DNA of 8,800 bases from Faecalibacterium prausnitzii (GCA_002313795.1 DCCL01000186.1:1-8800), one strand, 5' to 3'. Shown: positions 1 through 6,878, numbered from the stretch's first letter. Notes: generated by a model from the letters alone, not told the origin. Translations and numbers: made by a program.

Positions 1-858
1 GATGAACCAGCTGCCCATGTTGACCATAGCGCACTGCTGATTCTCAAAGGCAGCGGAGTAGTGCAGAGAAGAGGTCTTCAGGTAGCCGTAGTCCATGCAG
101 ATGCCGTCCTTCTGCTGGGCGATGACCATATCGTAGGTGTCCTTCATGAAGTCGTAGTTGCCCTCGATGATGGTATGCTTGCCGTCCAGAATGGAGAACA
201 GCGAAGAGGCAGAACGCCAGGTGTGGTAGTGGCAGCCGTAGACCTTGCCATCGCCGGAGCCGCTGGTCATCTTGCGGGCCAGAGCATCGTAATCTTCCAG
301 CGTCAGGTCATTGGAGGGGTACTCCACACCAGCCTTATCGAACAGATCCTTGTTGTAGTACAGCACCCAGAAGTCGCTGCGGAACGGAACTGCGTAGAAG
401 TTGCCGTCATCGGTGGTCAGCTGCTCGATAACGCCGTTGAAATCACCGGTGTCACGGGTCAGCACATCATTCATGGGCTTCAGGTAATCCAGATTGATGA
501 GGTTTGCGTAACCGGGGATATCCTTGATGGTCAGGACATCGAGGTCTGCGCTGCCGGCCAGCTGGGTAGCCAGAACGGTCATGTAGTCGCTGGAGCCCAG
601 GTCCACCATCTCAATGGTGACATCGCTGTGGCTTGCCATGTAGCCGTCGGCCATAGCCTGCCAGTAGGGGGTGGATTCCTTATCCCAGACGGCCCACTGC
701 AGGGTGACAGGGCCGGAAGCTGCGGAAGAAGCGGCAGTGCCGGATGCAGCCGTGGAAGCAGCAGTGGAGCTGGAAGAGCCGCCGCAGGCGGTCAGGGCAG
801 CAGCTGCGCCGCAGGCAGCGGCAGCGGTCAGGAACGAACGACGAGAGATCTTTTTCAT
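1..858 (-). CDS. ABC transporter sugar-binding lipoprotein (family 1 extracellular solute-binding protein), 3' part outside window
   Basis: This gene encodes the substrate-capturing lipoprotein of a carbohydrate ABC importer, anchored outside the membrane. The start at 858 follows a strong ribosome site (GAAGGAGG, about 8 bases upstream). The leader is M-K-K-I-SRRSFL, then an Ala-rich core and the lipobox L-T-A-C with Cys25 as the predicted lipidated residue. A Ser/Ala/Thr-rich linker runs to about residue 49. The mature domain begins with V-T-L-Q-W-A-V-W near residue 51. The segment FYAVPFRSDFWVLYYNKDLF at residues 154-173 is typical of family 1 sugar-binding proteins. Only 286 codons are present, against a usual length of about 420-450, because the gene leaves the window. 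Permease genes would be expected further left. It is divergent from a two-component system that probably controls it. The substrate cannot be read from the sequence; the lyase gene in the facing operon suggests a uronic-acid-containing oligosaccharide. Confidence 0.93.
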   Translation of the reverse strand, partial: MKKISRRSFLTAAAACGAAAALTACGGSSSSTAASTAASGTAASSAASGPVTLQWAVWDKESTPYWQAMADGYMASHSDVTIEMVDLGSSDYMTVLATQLAGSADLDVLTIKDIPGYANLINLDYLKPMNDVLTRDTGDFNGVIEQLTTDDGNFYAVPFRSDFWVLYYNKDLFDKAGVEYPSNDLTLEDYDALARKMTSGSGDGKVYGCHYHTWRSASSLFSILDGKHTIIEGNYDFMKDTYDMVIAQQKDGICMDYGYLKTSSLHYSAAFENQQCAMVNMGSWFI

Positions 859-968
859 AAATCTTGTCCTCCTTCAGAGTAGTCCGTATTTTTCGTGCAG
901 CGGTTTTCCTTCGTGTCGGGGGAGCCGCTCGCTTTTGTTGACATTAGAATACCGCAAAATAAGCAAAA

Positions 969-988
969 CCGGAATGGAATTATTCCGG
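969..988. repeat. Nested inverted repeat, candidate operator
   Basis: The arms CCGGAAT (969-975) and ATTCCGG (982-988) are perfect complements around a 6-base centre. Inside them lies a second perfect palindrome, GGAAT-T-ATTCC (976-986). The site therefore has two tandem GGAAT units facing one ATTCC unit. It lies 111-130 bases upstream of the binding-protein start and about 215 bases upstream of the kinase start. The symmetry is seen directly; a role as an operator is inference. Confidence 0.45.
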
Positions 989-1025
989 GATGGGCTGTAT
1001 TTTTTGCAGACCTTTTTCAAAAAGA

Positions 1026-1070
1026 TGCACTTTTTTATTCTGCATCCTGCACTTTCTTGATTTCTTGCAC
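1026..1070. repeat. Cluster of TGCAC words in the control region
   Basis: TGCAC occurs at 1026-1030, 1048-1052 and 1066-1070, with TGCAT at 1041-1045. The first two TGCAC copies are both followed by T-rich sequence (TGCACTTT). The spacing is 22 and 18 bases, roughly two helical turns each. This could be a regulator-binding array or a chance result in an AT-rich tract. No known motif is assigned. Confidence 0.25.
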
Positions 1071-1092
1071 AGATTACAAAAACGTTACAAAT

Positions 1093-1164
1093 AAAAACAG
1101 TACAATGTATACAAAAATCGTGCAAAAGGCCGTTGACAAAGCCTGCCAAAAACAGTACTGTATA
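1093..1164. repeat. Direct repeat AAAAACAGTAC...GTATA, candidate regulator site
   Basis: AAAAACAGTAC occurs exactly at 1093-1103 and again at 1148-1158, 55 bases apart. Each copy is followed by GTATA (1107-1111 and 1160-1164) after a gap of 3 or 1 bases. The first copy runs into the palindrome TGTATACA (1106-1113) and the second contains the palindrome ACAGTACTGT (1152-1161). Direct repeats suit AraC-type regulators such as the YesN-like protein encoded nearby, but that link is inference. The second copy overlaps the candidate kinase promoter. Confidence 0.45.
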
Positions 1165-1166
1165 AA
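1133..1166 (+). promoter_or_regulatory. Candidate sigma-A promoter for the kinase operon
   Basis: A consensus -35 hexamer TTGACA lies at 1133-1138. At the normal 17-base spacing the -10 would be TACTGT (1156-1161), a poor match. The better -10-like TATAAA (1161-1166) sits 22 bases away, which is too far. The promoter may therefore be weak and dependent on an activator, which would fit the direct repeat that overlaps it. The ribosome site AGGAG (1191-1195) follows, 8 bases before the start at 1204. Confidence 0.4.
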
Positions 1167-1203
1167 AGAAAAAAGACTGTTTTTTCAGAGAGGAGCTCCC
1201 CCT

Positions 1204-3024
1204 ATGACCCCTTCCAGACATCGTTTTTCCCTGCGGCGGCAGATCGTATGGGGGATGCGCATCTTCACCACGCTCACTTCCCTCGCCATCTGCGCGGCGC
1301 TGTTCATCCTTTCCAATCAGTATGTCCGCGCCAATACATTGCAGGCGGCGGAGTTCAATCTGCGACTGGTGGCCACCAGCATCGAGACCAGCCTGAACGA
1401 CGCAGATACCCTTTTAAGCTGGGCCACCACCAACAGCACCGTCCGCCGCTACCTCTCACAGGAGGGCATCAACGGCACCCAGACCATTGCAGCCTACGAA
1501 ACGGCCCAGGAAAAATACTATTCCAGCCCGCTGTACAGCAAGATTCTCCGCTTTTTCATGAGCAACGAAAATGACCGTCATCTGCAGTTCGGCCCGCTGA
1601 ACACCTCCTCCGCCCTGACCCGAAGCAGTATTTCCCTGTTTCTGCAGCAGGGCTATGGGATGCAGTTCACCACAGACCCCCTGATGCCCGCTCACCCGGC
1701 CTGCCTTGCCCTCAGCCAGCCCATCCGCTCCGGCAGAGGCACGATGCACCGGGGCACGGCCTATCTGGCTCTGGACCCTTCCGTCATCACCGCTCCGGCG
1801 GCTGGCTACGCCATGAGTGACGGAAGTGCTCTTTACTGGGAGATGGGCAATCAGCTCTGGCAGATCGAAGACGGAGCCCTGACGCAGGTGGAAAACACCC
1901 TGTCCGATGTTTCCTACACCCTGCGCTCCACCAGCGAAAACCGCACTTGGAAACAGTCCGTATGGCAGGGCCGTCTCAGGATAGACGGCAGGCGCTACTT
2001 TGCGGTCAAGGTCGTTCTGGACAGCCGGGGTGCTTCCCTCATCCAGATCCTGCCGGAAGTCACCTTCCTGCAGCAGCGGCACGTCTATCTCTGGCTGCTG
2101 GGGCTGGGACTTGGCCTCATCTGGGGCCTGAGCTTTCTCATGCAGCACTGGCTGGAATGGGTCATCACCCGCCCGGTGGAAGCCCTGCAGAAGCGCATCC
2201 AGTCTGTGGGCAGCGGCGACTTCACCGCAGACCCTGCCGTAGAGTGGAACAACGAACTGGGCGACATCGGCCGGGGCATCAACAAGCTGGCCGCCAATGT
2301 AGACGGCCTGATGACCCGCCGGCTGGAGGACGAGCGGAAAAAGCAGGAGCTGGAATACCGGATGCTGCAGAATGAGGTGAACCCCCACTTTATTTATAAT
2401 ACCCTCAACAGCATCCGCTGGATGGCCACCATCCAACACGCCTCCGGCATCGCCGAGATGGTCACGGCCTTTGCCCGGCTGACCAAGAGCATCTCCAAGG
2501 GCACCGAAAAGCTGGTGCCACTGCAGGAGGAGCTGGCCCTTTTAAACGACTACTTCACCATCCAGCAATACCGTTACGGCGGCGACCTGGAGATCGAAGT
2601 CTCCCGCATCGAGGATGAGCGGTTGTGTCAGGACTGCCTCATTCCCCGCTTCACGCTGCAGCCGCTGGTGGAGAATGCCATCTTCCACGGGCTGGAACCG
2701 AAAGGCGGCCACGGAAGCGTCCTGCTAGATATCTCCACCGACCCCGCCACCGGAGATGTGCTGCTGCGGCTGACCGACGACGGCGTCGGAATGCCGCCGG
2801 AGCAGGTGGCGCATCTGCTGGACGAGCCCACCGAAGAAAAAGAAAAGGCCGAGAAGTTCCGCCACGTCGGACTCTGGAACGTGAACCGCCGCATCCAGTA
2901 TTCCTTCGGCGAGGCCTACGGCCTGAGCATTGAAAGCGAAGAGGACATCGGCACCGAAGTGACCATCCGACTGCCCTATCAGAAGAAAGGAAACGACCAT
3001 GCTGCGGATACTATTGGTAGATGA
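1204..3024 (+). CDS. YesM-like sensor histidine kinase
   Basis: This is a 606-residue membrane kinase that should sense an extracellular signal and phosphorylate the response regulator encoded next. Membrane segments are seen at about residues 20-37 and 294-313. They flank a roughly 255-residue extracytoplasmic sensor region, as in dCache-type YesM kinases. A HAMP-like linker (about 314-370) follows. The HisKA-like motif N-P-H-F-I-Y-N-T-L-N carries the phospho-acceptor His395. The ATP-binding domain has an N box with E490/N491, a DDGVGMP box at 525-531, and a G box with HVGLWN around 554-559. The start at 1204 is chosen for its AGGAG ribosome site and the hydrophobic segment that soon follows. 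The reading frame stays open upstream to 895, but that extension crosses promoter-like AT-rich DNA. The 3' end overlaps the regulator gene by 26 bases, which implies translational coupling. The ligand is unknown. Confidence 0.93.
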   Translation: MTPSRHRFSLRRQIVWGMRIFTTLTSLAICAALFILSNQYVRANTLQAAEFNLRLVATSIETSLNDADTLLSWATTNSTVRRYLSQEGINGTQTIAAYETAQEKYYSSPLYSKILRFFMSNENDRHLQFGPLNTSSALTRSSISLFLQQGYGMQFTTDPLMPAHPACLALSQPIRSGRGTMHRGTAYLALDPSVITAPAAGYAMSDGSALYWEMGNQLWQIEDGALTQVENTLSDVSYTLRSTSENRTWKQSVWQGRLRIDGRRYFAVKVVLDSRGASLIQILPEVTFLQQRHVYLWLLGLGLGLIWGLSFLMQHWLEWVITRPVEALQKRIQSVGSGDFTADPAVEWNNELGDIGRGINKLAANVDGLMTRRLEDERKKQELEYRMLQNEVNPHFIYNTLNSIRWMATIQHASGIAEMVTAFARLTKSISKGTEKLVPLQEELALLNDYFTIQQYRYGGDLEIEVSRIEDERLCQDCLIPRFTLQPLVENAIFHGLEPKGGHGSVLLDISTDPATGDVLLRLTDDGVGMPPEQVAHLLDEPTEEKEKAEKFRHVGLWNVNRRIQYSFGEAYGLSIESEEDIGTEVTIRLPYQKKGNDHAADTIGR

Positions 3025-4261
3025 CGAACCGTTGGTACTCATCGGCCTGCAGGGAATGCTGGAATGGGAAAAGCTGGGTTATACCGTCTGCGGCACCGCC
3101 CGCAACGGCAAGCTGGCGCTGGAATTTATCGAGCGGGAAAAGCCGGACATCGTGGTGGCAGACGTGAAAATGCCCCTGATGGACGGTCTGACCCTGGCCC
3201 GCACCTGCCGGGAGCGGGGGCCGCTGCCTGCCTTCATCATGCTGACCAGCTTTGAAGAATTTGACTACATCAAGCAGGCCATGGGAGCCGGTGTCGTGGA
3301 TTATCTCGTCAAGCTGGACCTGACCCCGGAGAACCTGCAGAGCGCCCTGGCCCGCGCCGCCGAGAAAGTAAAAAAGGAGCGCACCCTGCTGGGTGAGATG
3401 CCGGTGCAGGAAAATCTGGCCGAAAGCGTGCGCACCTATCAGGAACGCTTTTTTGTGCGGCTGTACGCCGGGCTGTTTCAGGACGAAAGTGAGCTGGAGC
3501 AGCCCCTGCAGCGTATGGAACTCGACCTCAGGAGCGACCTCTATCTGGTGGCCTCCTGTGAGCTGTGTGCCAACACCGAACTTTCCCCGGCCCAGCAGCT
3601 GAAACTGAGCTTTTCCTGCGCACGGATGCTGGAAAACACCCTGCAGAATTATCTGCACTGCTACGTCACCGAGACTGACACCATGCGCTGCAACGTGCTG
3701 TTCTGCCTGACCGAAAAGCAGTGCCAGAATTATCGTGCTGTGCTGCGGCCGCTGCTGGAACGCACCAGTCAGATCCTGTACAACTACTTCACCGTCCGGC
3801 TGCTCTGGGCCGTGGGACGGCCCACCAGTTCCCTGCTGGGTCTGGCCCGCCGCTGCCGGGAGAATGCCCATCTGCAGGCCATCCTCACGGCAGAAAACCC
3901 CATCCAGTTCGTGGAGGTCAGCGACGGCGATGCCACCGCCGGGAAGATGCAGGTGGTGGCGCAGGTGCAGGAGTACATCCAGAACCACCTTTCCGAAAAA
4001 CTGACACTGGCCGATGTGGCGGCAGTGTTCAATTTCTCACCTAACTACCTCAGCCAGCTCTTCGGCAAATACGGCGACAGCGGCTTTGTGGAGTTCATCA
4101 CCGAGACCCGCATTGCCGCTGCCAAGGAAATGCTGGAACAGGGCGATCTGAAAGTATATGAAATCGCGGAGAAGCTGGGGTACGAAAGCTCGTTCTACTT
4201 CTCCAAAGTGTTCAAAAAGGTCACGGGCCTCAGCCCGCGGGAATATCAGCAGAGCATTTGA
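2999..4261 (+). CDS. YesN-like response regulator (receiver plus AraC-type DNA-binding domain)
   Basis: This 420-residue transcription regulator is the partner of the kinase whose gene end it overlaps. The N-terminal receiver starts L-L-V-D-D-E-P, giving acidic-pocket residues D8 and D9. It has the phospho-acceptor D55 in the context V-A-D-V-K-M-P, the switch residue T83 and the conserved K105. K105 is followed by Leu (V-K-L-D-L) where the classical receiver has K-P. Residues of about 125-310 form an unassigned middle region, as is usual in YesN proteins. Residues of about 320-418 are an AraC/XylS two-helix DNA-binding domain. It shows the first helix-turn-helix L-T-L-A-D-V-A-A-V-F-N-F-S-P-N-Y-L and the closing signature around Y-F-S-K-V-F-K-K-V-T-G-L-S-P-R-E-Y. 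A ribosome site, AAAGGA, sits just upstream inside the kinase gene. Likely targets are the divergent binding-protein gene and this operon (inference). Confidence 0.93.
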   Translation: MLRILLVDDEPLVLIGLQGMLEWEKLGYTVCGTARNGKLALEFIEREKPDIVVADVKMPLMDGLTLARTCRERGPLPAFIMLTSFEEFDYIKQAMGAGVVDYLVKLDLTPENLQSALARAAEKVKKERTLLGEMPVQENLAESVRTYQERFFVRLYAGLFQDESELEQPLQRMELDLRSDLYLVASCELCANTELSPAQQLKLSFSCARMLENTLQNYLHCYVTETDTMRCNVLFCLTEKQCQNYRAVLRPLLERTSQILYNYFTVRLLWAVGRPTSSLLGLARRCRENAHLQAILTAENPIQFVEVSDGDATAGKMQVVAQVQEYIQNHLSEKLTLADVAAVFNFSPNYLSQLFGKYGDSGFVEFITETRIAAAKEMLEQGDLKVYEIAEKLGYESSFYFSKVFKKVTGLSPREYQQSI

Positions 4262-4274
4262 TATCGGAGGTACT

Positions 4275-6071
4275 ATGATACAGGAACGACTTTCCTTTCT
4301 GCCGGACACACTGCCCGATTACCAGCCCTTTCCGCCCGCCAGAGAGCGCACTGTCTGGGAGGCCCTGCCGCAGCGGGTAAAAGACCGCTCCCTGCGGGCG
4401 GGCGAAGCTGCGCTTGCACAGCCCATCGCGCCGCTGCCGCTCTCCCTCTGGCTGGATTTCATCCACACCGGGCGGCGCACCCCGTGGGAAGATGCTTATT
4501 TTTCCCGCCGGGCGCGGCTCTGCACTCTGGTCTGTGCCGAGTGCGTGGAACATAAAGGCCGCTTTATGGATGCCATCACAGATACGGTATGGGCCATCTG
4601 CGAAGAGAGCGCGTGGCAGCTGCCTGCCCACAACAGCTATATCCGGGATACCCCTCAGCTGCCCCTGCCGGACACTTCCCGGCCCATCGTGGAACTGTTT
4701 GCGGCGGAGACCGGCGAACTGCTGGCCCTGACGCGTTACTTGTTGCAGGATGAGCTGGACGCCACGGCACCGGGCATCACCGCCCGGATGGAGCGGGAGC
4801 TGACCGCCCGCATCCTGACGCCCTACTTCACCTCTCATTTCTGGTGGATGGGCAATGGGGACGAGCCCATGTGCAACTGGACCAGCTGGTGTACCCAGAA
4901 CGTCCTGCTGACGGTGTTCCTGCTCCCCACCACGCAGGGCCAGCGCCATGCCGCCGTGAAACAGGCCGCTTACAGCCTTGACTGCTTTTTGAAAGATTAC
5001 GGTGCAGACGGCTGCTGCAATGAGGGTGCCCAGTATTACCGCCATGCCGGACTGACCCTCTGGGGCTGTCTGGAGATCCTGGCCACGGTCGCACCGGACG
5101 CCTTCCATCCGCTGTTTGCCCAGTCAAAGATCAAGAACATTGCCGAGTACATCCGCAACGTCCATGTAGAGGGGCCCTATTACCTCAACTTCGGCGATTG
5201 CAGCCCTCTGGCCGGGCGCTGCGGCGCACGGGAGTACCGCTTCGGGCAGGCTGTGGGCAGTGATGCCCTCTGTGCGCTGGCGGCGGAGGATTTCCGTGCC
5301 GATCCCGACCCCGACCATCTGGAGAACCCGGACGCCACCACCCATATCAACCTGTGGTATCGGCTCACCACCGCTTTTGCGGAAAACGAACTCATGGCCT
5401 GCCCCCTGACCCAGCCGGAGCAGAACACCGTCTGGTACCCCAGTGTGGGCGTATATGCCGCCCGGAAAGGCAAGTGGCTGCTGGGGGCAAAGTTCGGTTC
5501 CAACGGCGACAGCCACAACCACAACGACACCGGCAGCATTACCGTCTACAAAGACGGCAGACCCTTCCTCATCGACATTGGGGTAGAGAGCTACACCAAA
5601 AAGACCTTCTCGCCTCAGCGGTATGAGATCTGGACGATGCAGAGCGCATGGCACAACCTGCCTACCTTCGGCGGCGTCCAGCAGCTGCCCGGCACGGAAT
5701 ACGCTGCGCGGGACGTACGCACCACCGAGGACAGCATTACCGGAGAACTTTCCGGGGCCTACCCGCCCATTGAGGGCCTGCACAGCTACCGCCGCACTGT
5801 CTCGGTCAGTAAACAGGGCGTGTCCCTGCGGGATGAGACGGACTATCCCGGCACCGTGGAATTGATCCTGCTCACCGAGCAGAAGCCCACGCCTGCCCCG
5901 GACGGCCTTACGGTGGGCACACTGGGCGGCCTCCGGTTCGACTCGCAGGCGGTCCCGGCAGAAGTCACGCCTGTACCCATCACCGACCTGCGGCTGCGCA
6001 CCGCATGGCCGGAGACGATCTACAAAATCACCCTGCATTTCAAGAAAATGCTGAACCTCGAACTGTACTAA
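4275..6071 (+). CDS. Heparinase II/III-family protein (putative cytoplasmic polysaccharide/oligosaccharide lyase)
   Basis: This 598-residue protein has the two-part layout of heparinase II/III-like lyases: an alpha-helical toroid (about 1-360) and a C-terminal beta-sandwich (about 385-590). Such enzymes cleave uronic-acid glycosidic bonds by beta-elimination. Candidate active-site residues are N201-W202 in the stretch M-C-N-W-T-S-W-C, Y254/Y255 in E-G-A-Q-Y-Y-R-H, H414/H416 in S-H-N-H-N-D-T-G, R449-Y450, and H460 in S-A-W-H-N-L-P. The last three sets lie where the family places its metal and catalytic groups; these assignments are by analogy. There is no signal peptide or membrane segment, so it should work in the cytoplasm on imported oligosaccharides. 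The start at 4275 follows GGAGG (4266-4270), 13 bases after the regulator stop; the longer frame from 4158 lies inside the regulator gene. The exact polysaccharide-lyase family and substrate (glycosaminoglycan, alginate-like or other) cannot be told here. Confidence 0.85.
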   Translation: MIQERLSFLPDTLPDYQPFPPARERTVWEALPQRVKDRSLRAGEAALAQPIAPLPLSLWLDFIHTGRRTPWEDAYFSRRARLCTLVCAECVEHKGRFMDAITDTVWAICEESAWQLPAHNSYIRDTPQLPLPDTSRPIVELFAAETGELLALTRYLLQDELDATAPGITARMERELTARILTPYFTSHFWWMGNGDEPMCNWTSWCTQNVLLTVFLLPTTQGQRHAAVKQAAYSLDCFLKDYGADGCCNEGAQYYRHAGLTLWGCLEILATVAPDAFHPLFAQSKIKNIAEYIRNVHVEGPYYLNFGDCSPLAGRCGAREYRFGQAVGSDALCALAAEDFRADPDPDHLENPDATTHINLWYRLTTAFAENELMACPLTQPEQNTVWYPSVGVYAARKGKWLLGAKFGSNGDSHNHNDTGSITVYKDGRPFLIDIGVESYTKKTFSPQRYEIWTMQSAWHNLPTFGGVQQLPGTEYAARDVRTTEDSITGELSGAYPPIEGLHSYRRTVSVSKQGVSLRDETDYPGTVELILLTEQKPTPAPDGLTVGTLGGLRFDSQAVPAEVTPVPITDLRLRTAWPETIYKITLHFKKMLNLELY

Positions 6072-6082
6072 GGAGAACCACT

Positions 6083-6877
6083 ATGGAAACCATCAAGCTG
6101 AAAGTTCTGGACGAAGTCGGCCACACCCTTATGACCTGCGATGCCGACACCGAAGTTTCCCTCGTCTACACCAACGAATACCATCCCGGCGACCGGGTGG
6201 CGCTGGAGATCGACCACCCCGGTCAATACTGCGTCATCCAGTTCGAAGACACCATGCCCCCGGCCCTGGTCTATGTGGTCAAGCGGGAGATCAACTTCCA
6301 CATTCCCTTCGGTGAACAGGCCATCACCTACTCGCCCAAGAGCTTTGTGGGCGGTCGTCACGTCATCCGTGCCCGGCTGGCCCAGCCCGAAGAGATCGCC
6401 GCCCGGCGGAATCTGGCCTTCAACTGCTACGATGAGCACGGCGACACCGGCTTTTATCCCCACGCCAGTGCCAACGTGGAGACCCGCGGCGAGGCTGTGT
6501 TTGCGGCCCGGAATGCCATCGACGGCATTTTTGAGAACAGCGCCCACGGCGAGTACCCCTACCAGAGCTGGGGCATCAACCGGGACCCCCACGCGGCCCT
6601 GACGCTGGACTTTGGCCGTGAGGTGCTTCTGGACGAGCTGCGCCTCACCGAGCGGGCAGATTTTCCCCACGACAACTACTGGGTCAAGGCCACTGTGGAA
6701 TTTTCGGACGGCAGCAAGCTCGACATCCCGCTCGTCAAGAGCCACAAGCCCCAGAGCGTGACCTTTGAGCCCAAGCGAGTGCGCAGCCTTGTGCTGAAAG
6801 ATCTCATTCAGGCAGAGGGCACTTCCCCGTTCCCCGCGCTGACCCAAATCGAAGCCTTTGGCACCGAGGTGAAGTAA
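6083..6877 (+). CDS. Hypothetical protein with C-terminal discoidin-like (F5/8 type C, carbohydrate-binding) domain
   Basis: This is a 264-residue protein with no signal peptide or membrane segment. Residues of about 108-262 look like a galactose-binding-like (F5/8 type C or CBM32-like) beta-sandwich. The signs are N-L-A-F-N near 110-114, F-Y-P-H-A-S-A-N at 124-131, A-A-R-N-A-I-D-G at 141-148, Q-S-W-G at 161-164, a strand with L-T-L-D-F-G-R-E at 173-180, and later E-L-R-L and V-E-F-S-D-G elements. These match the order seen in discoidin-type domains. Residues 1-107 are predicted beta-rich, with a YTNEYHPGDRVALEIDHPGQY stretch near 29-49, and I do not recognise them. The start at 6083 follows AGGAG (6071-6075), 11 bases after the lyase stop, so the two are cotranscribed. 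It may hold or deliver sugar to the lyase (inference). A catalytic role for the N-terminal half cannot be excluded. Confidence 0.72.
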   Translation: METIKLKVLDEVGHTLMTCDADTEVSLVYTNEYHPGDRVALEIDHPGQYCVIQFEDTMPPALVYVVKREINFHIPFGEQAITYSPKSFVGGRHVIRARLAQPEEIAARRNLAFNCYDEHGDTGFYPHASANVETRGEAVFAARNAIDGIFENSAHGEYPYQSWGINRDPHAALTLDFGREVLLDELRLTERADFPHDNYWVKATVEFSDGSKLDIPLVKSHKPQSVTFEPKRVRSLVLKDLIQAEGTSPFPALTQIEAFGTEVK

Positions 6878-6878
6878 G

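Larger units (their letters stand above)
859..1203. promoter_or_regulatory. Divergent AT-rich intergenic control region
   Basis: This 345-base stretch separates two divergent genes, the minus-strand binding protein and the plus-strand kinase, so both promoters must lie here. It is visibly richer in A and T than the genes on either side. It contains nested inverted repeats at 969-988, a cluster of TGCAC words at 1026-1070, an 11-bp direct repeat at 1093-1103 and 1148-1158, and a TTGACA hexamer at 1133. I see no convincing minus-strand -35/-10 pair for the binding-protein gene. No small coding gene with a ribosome site was found, and I saw no match to the usual catabolite-repression (cre) pattern. 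Confidence 0.75.

Noticed and set aside
61..882. A long plus-strand open frame opposite the binding-protein gene
   Set aside because: It is the antisense shadow of the lipoprotein gene. Its translation is low-complexity at the end, and the minus strand gives a clear lipoprotein with a ribosome site.
1084..1100. A cre-like catabolite-repression site around AACGTTAC
   Set aside because: The spacing of the AA and CG elements does not fit the cre consensus.
895..1203. An upstream in-frame extension of the kinase to a start at 895, giving 709 residues
   Set aside because: The extra 103 codons cross AT-rich promoter-like DNA with repeats and a TTGACA box. The ATG at 1204 has a well-placed AGGAG site, and the protein from there begins like a typical YesM kinase.
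859..1203. A riboswitch or CRISPR array in the divergent region
   Set aside because: No conserved riboswitch core and no repeat-spacer periodicity are seen; the only repeats are short operator-sized words.
3011..3988. Long minus-strand open frames under the regulator, kinase, lyase and downstream genes
   Set aside because: They are high-GC shadows with no ribosome sites or recognisable domains, while the plus-strand frames encode clear families.
4158..4274. A start at 4158 that would lengthen the lyase by 39 residues
   Set aside because: The extension lies within the regulator's DNA-binding domain and encodes an Arg/Ser/Lys-rich stretch. The GGAGG site supports the start at 4275.
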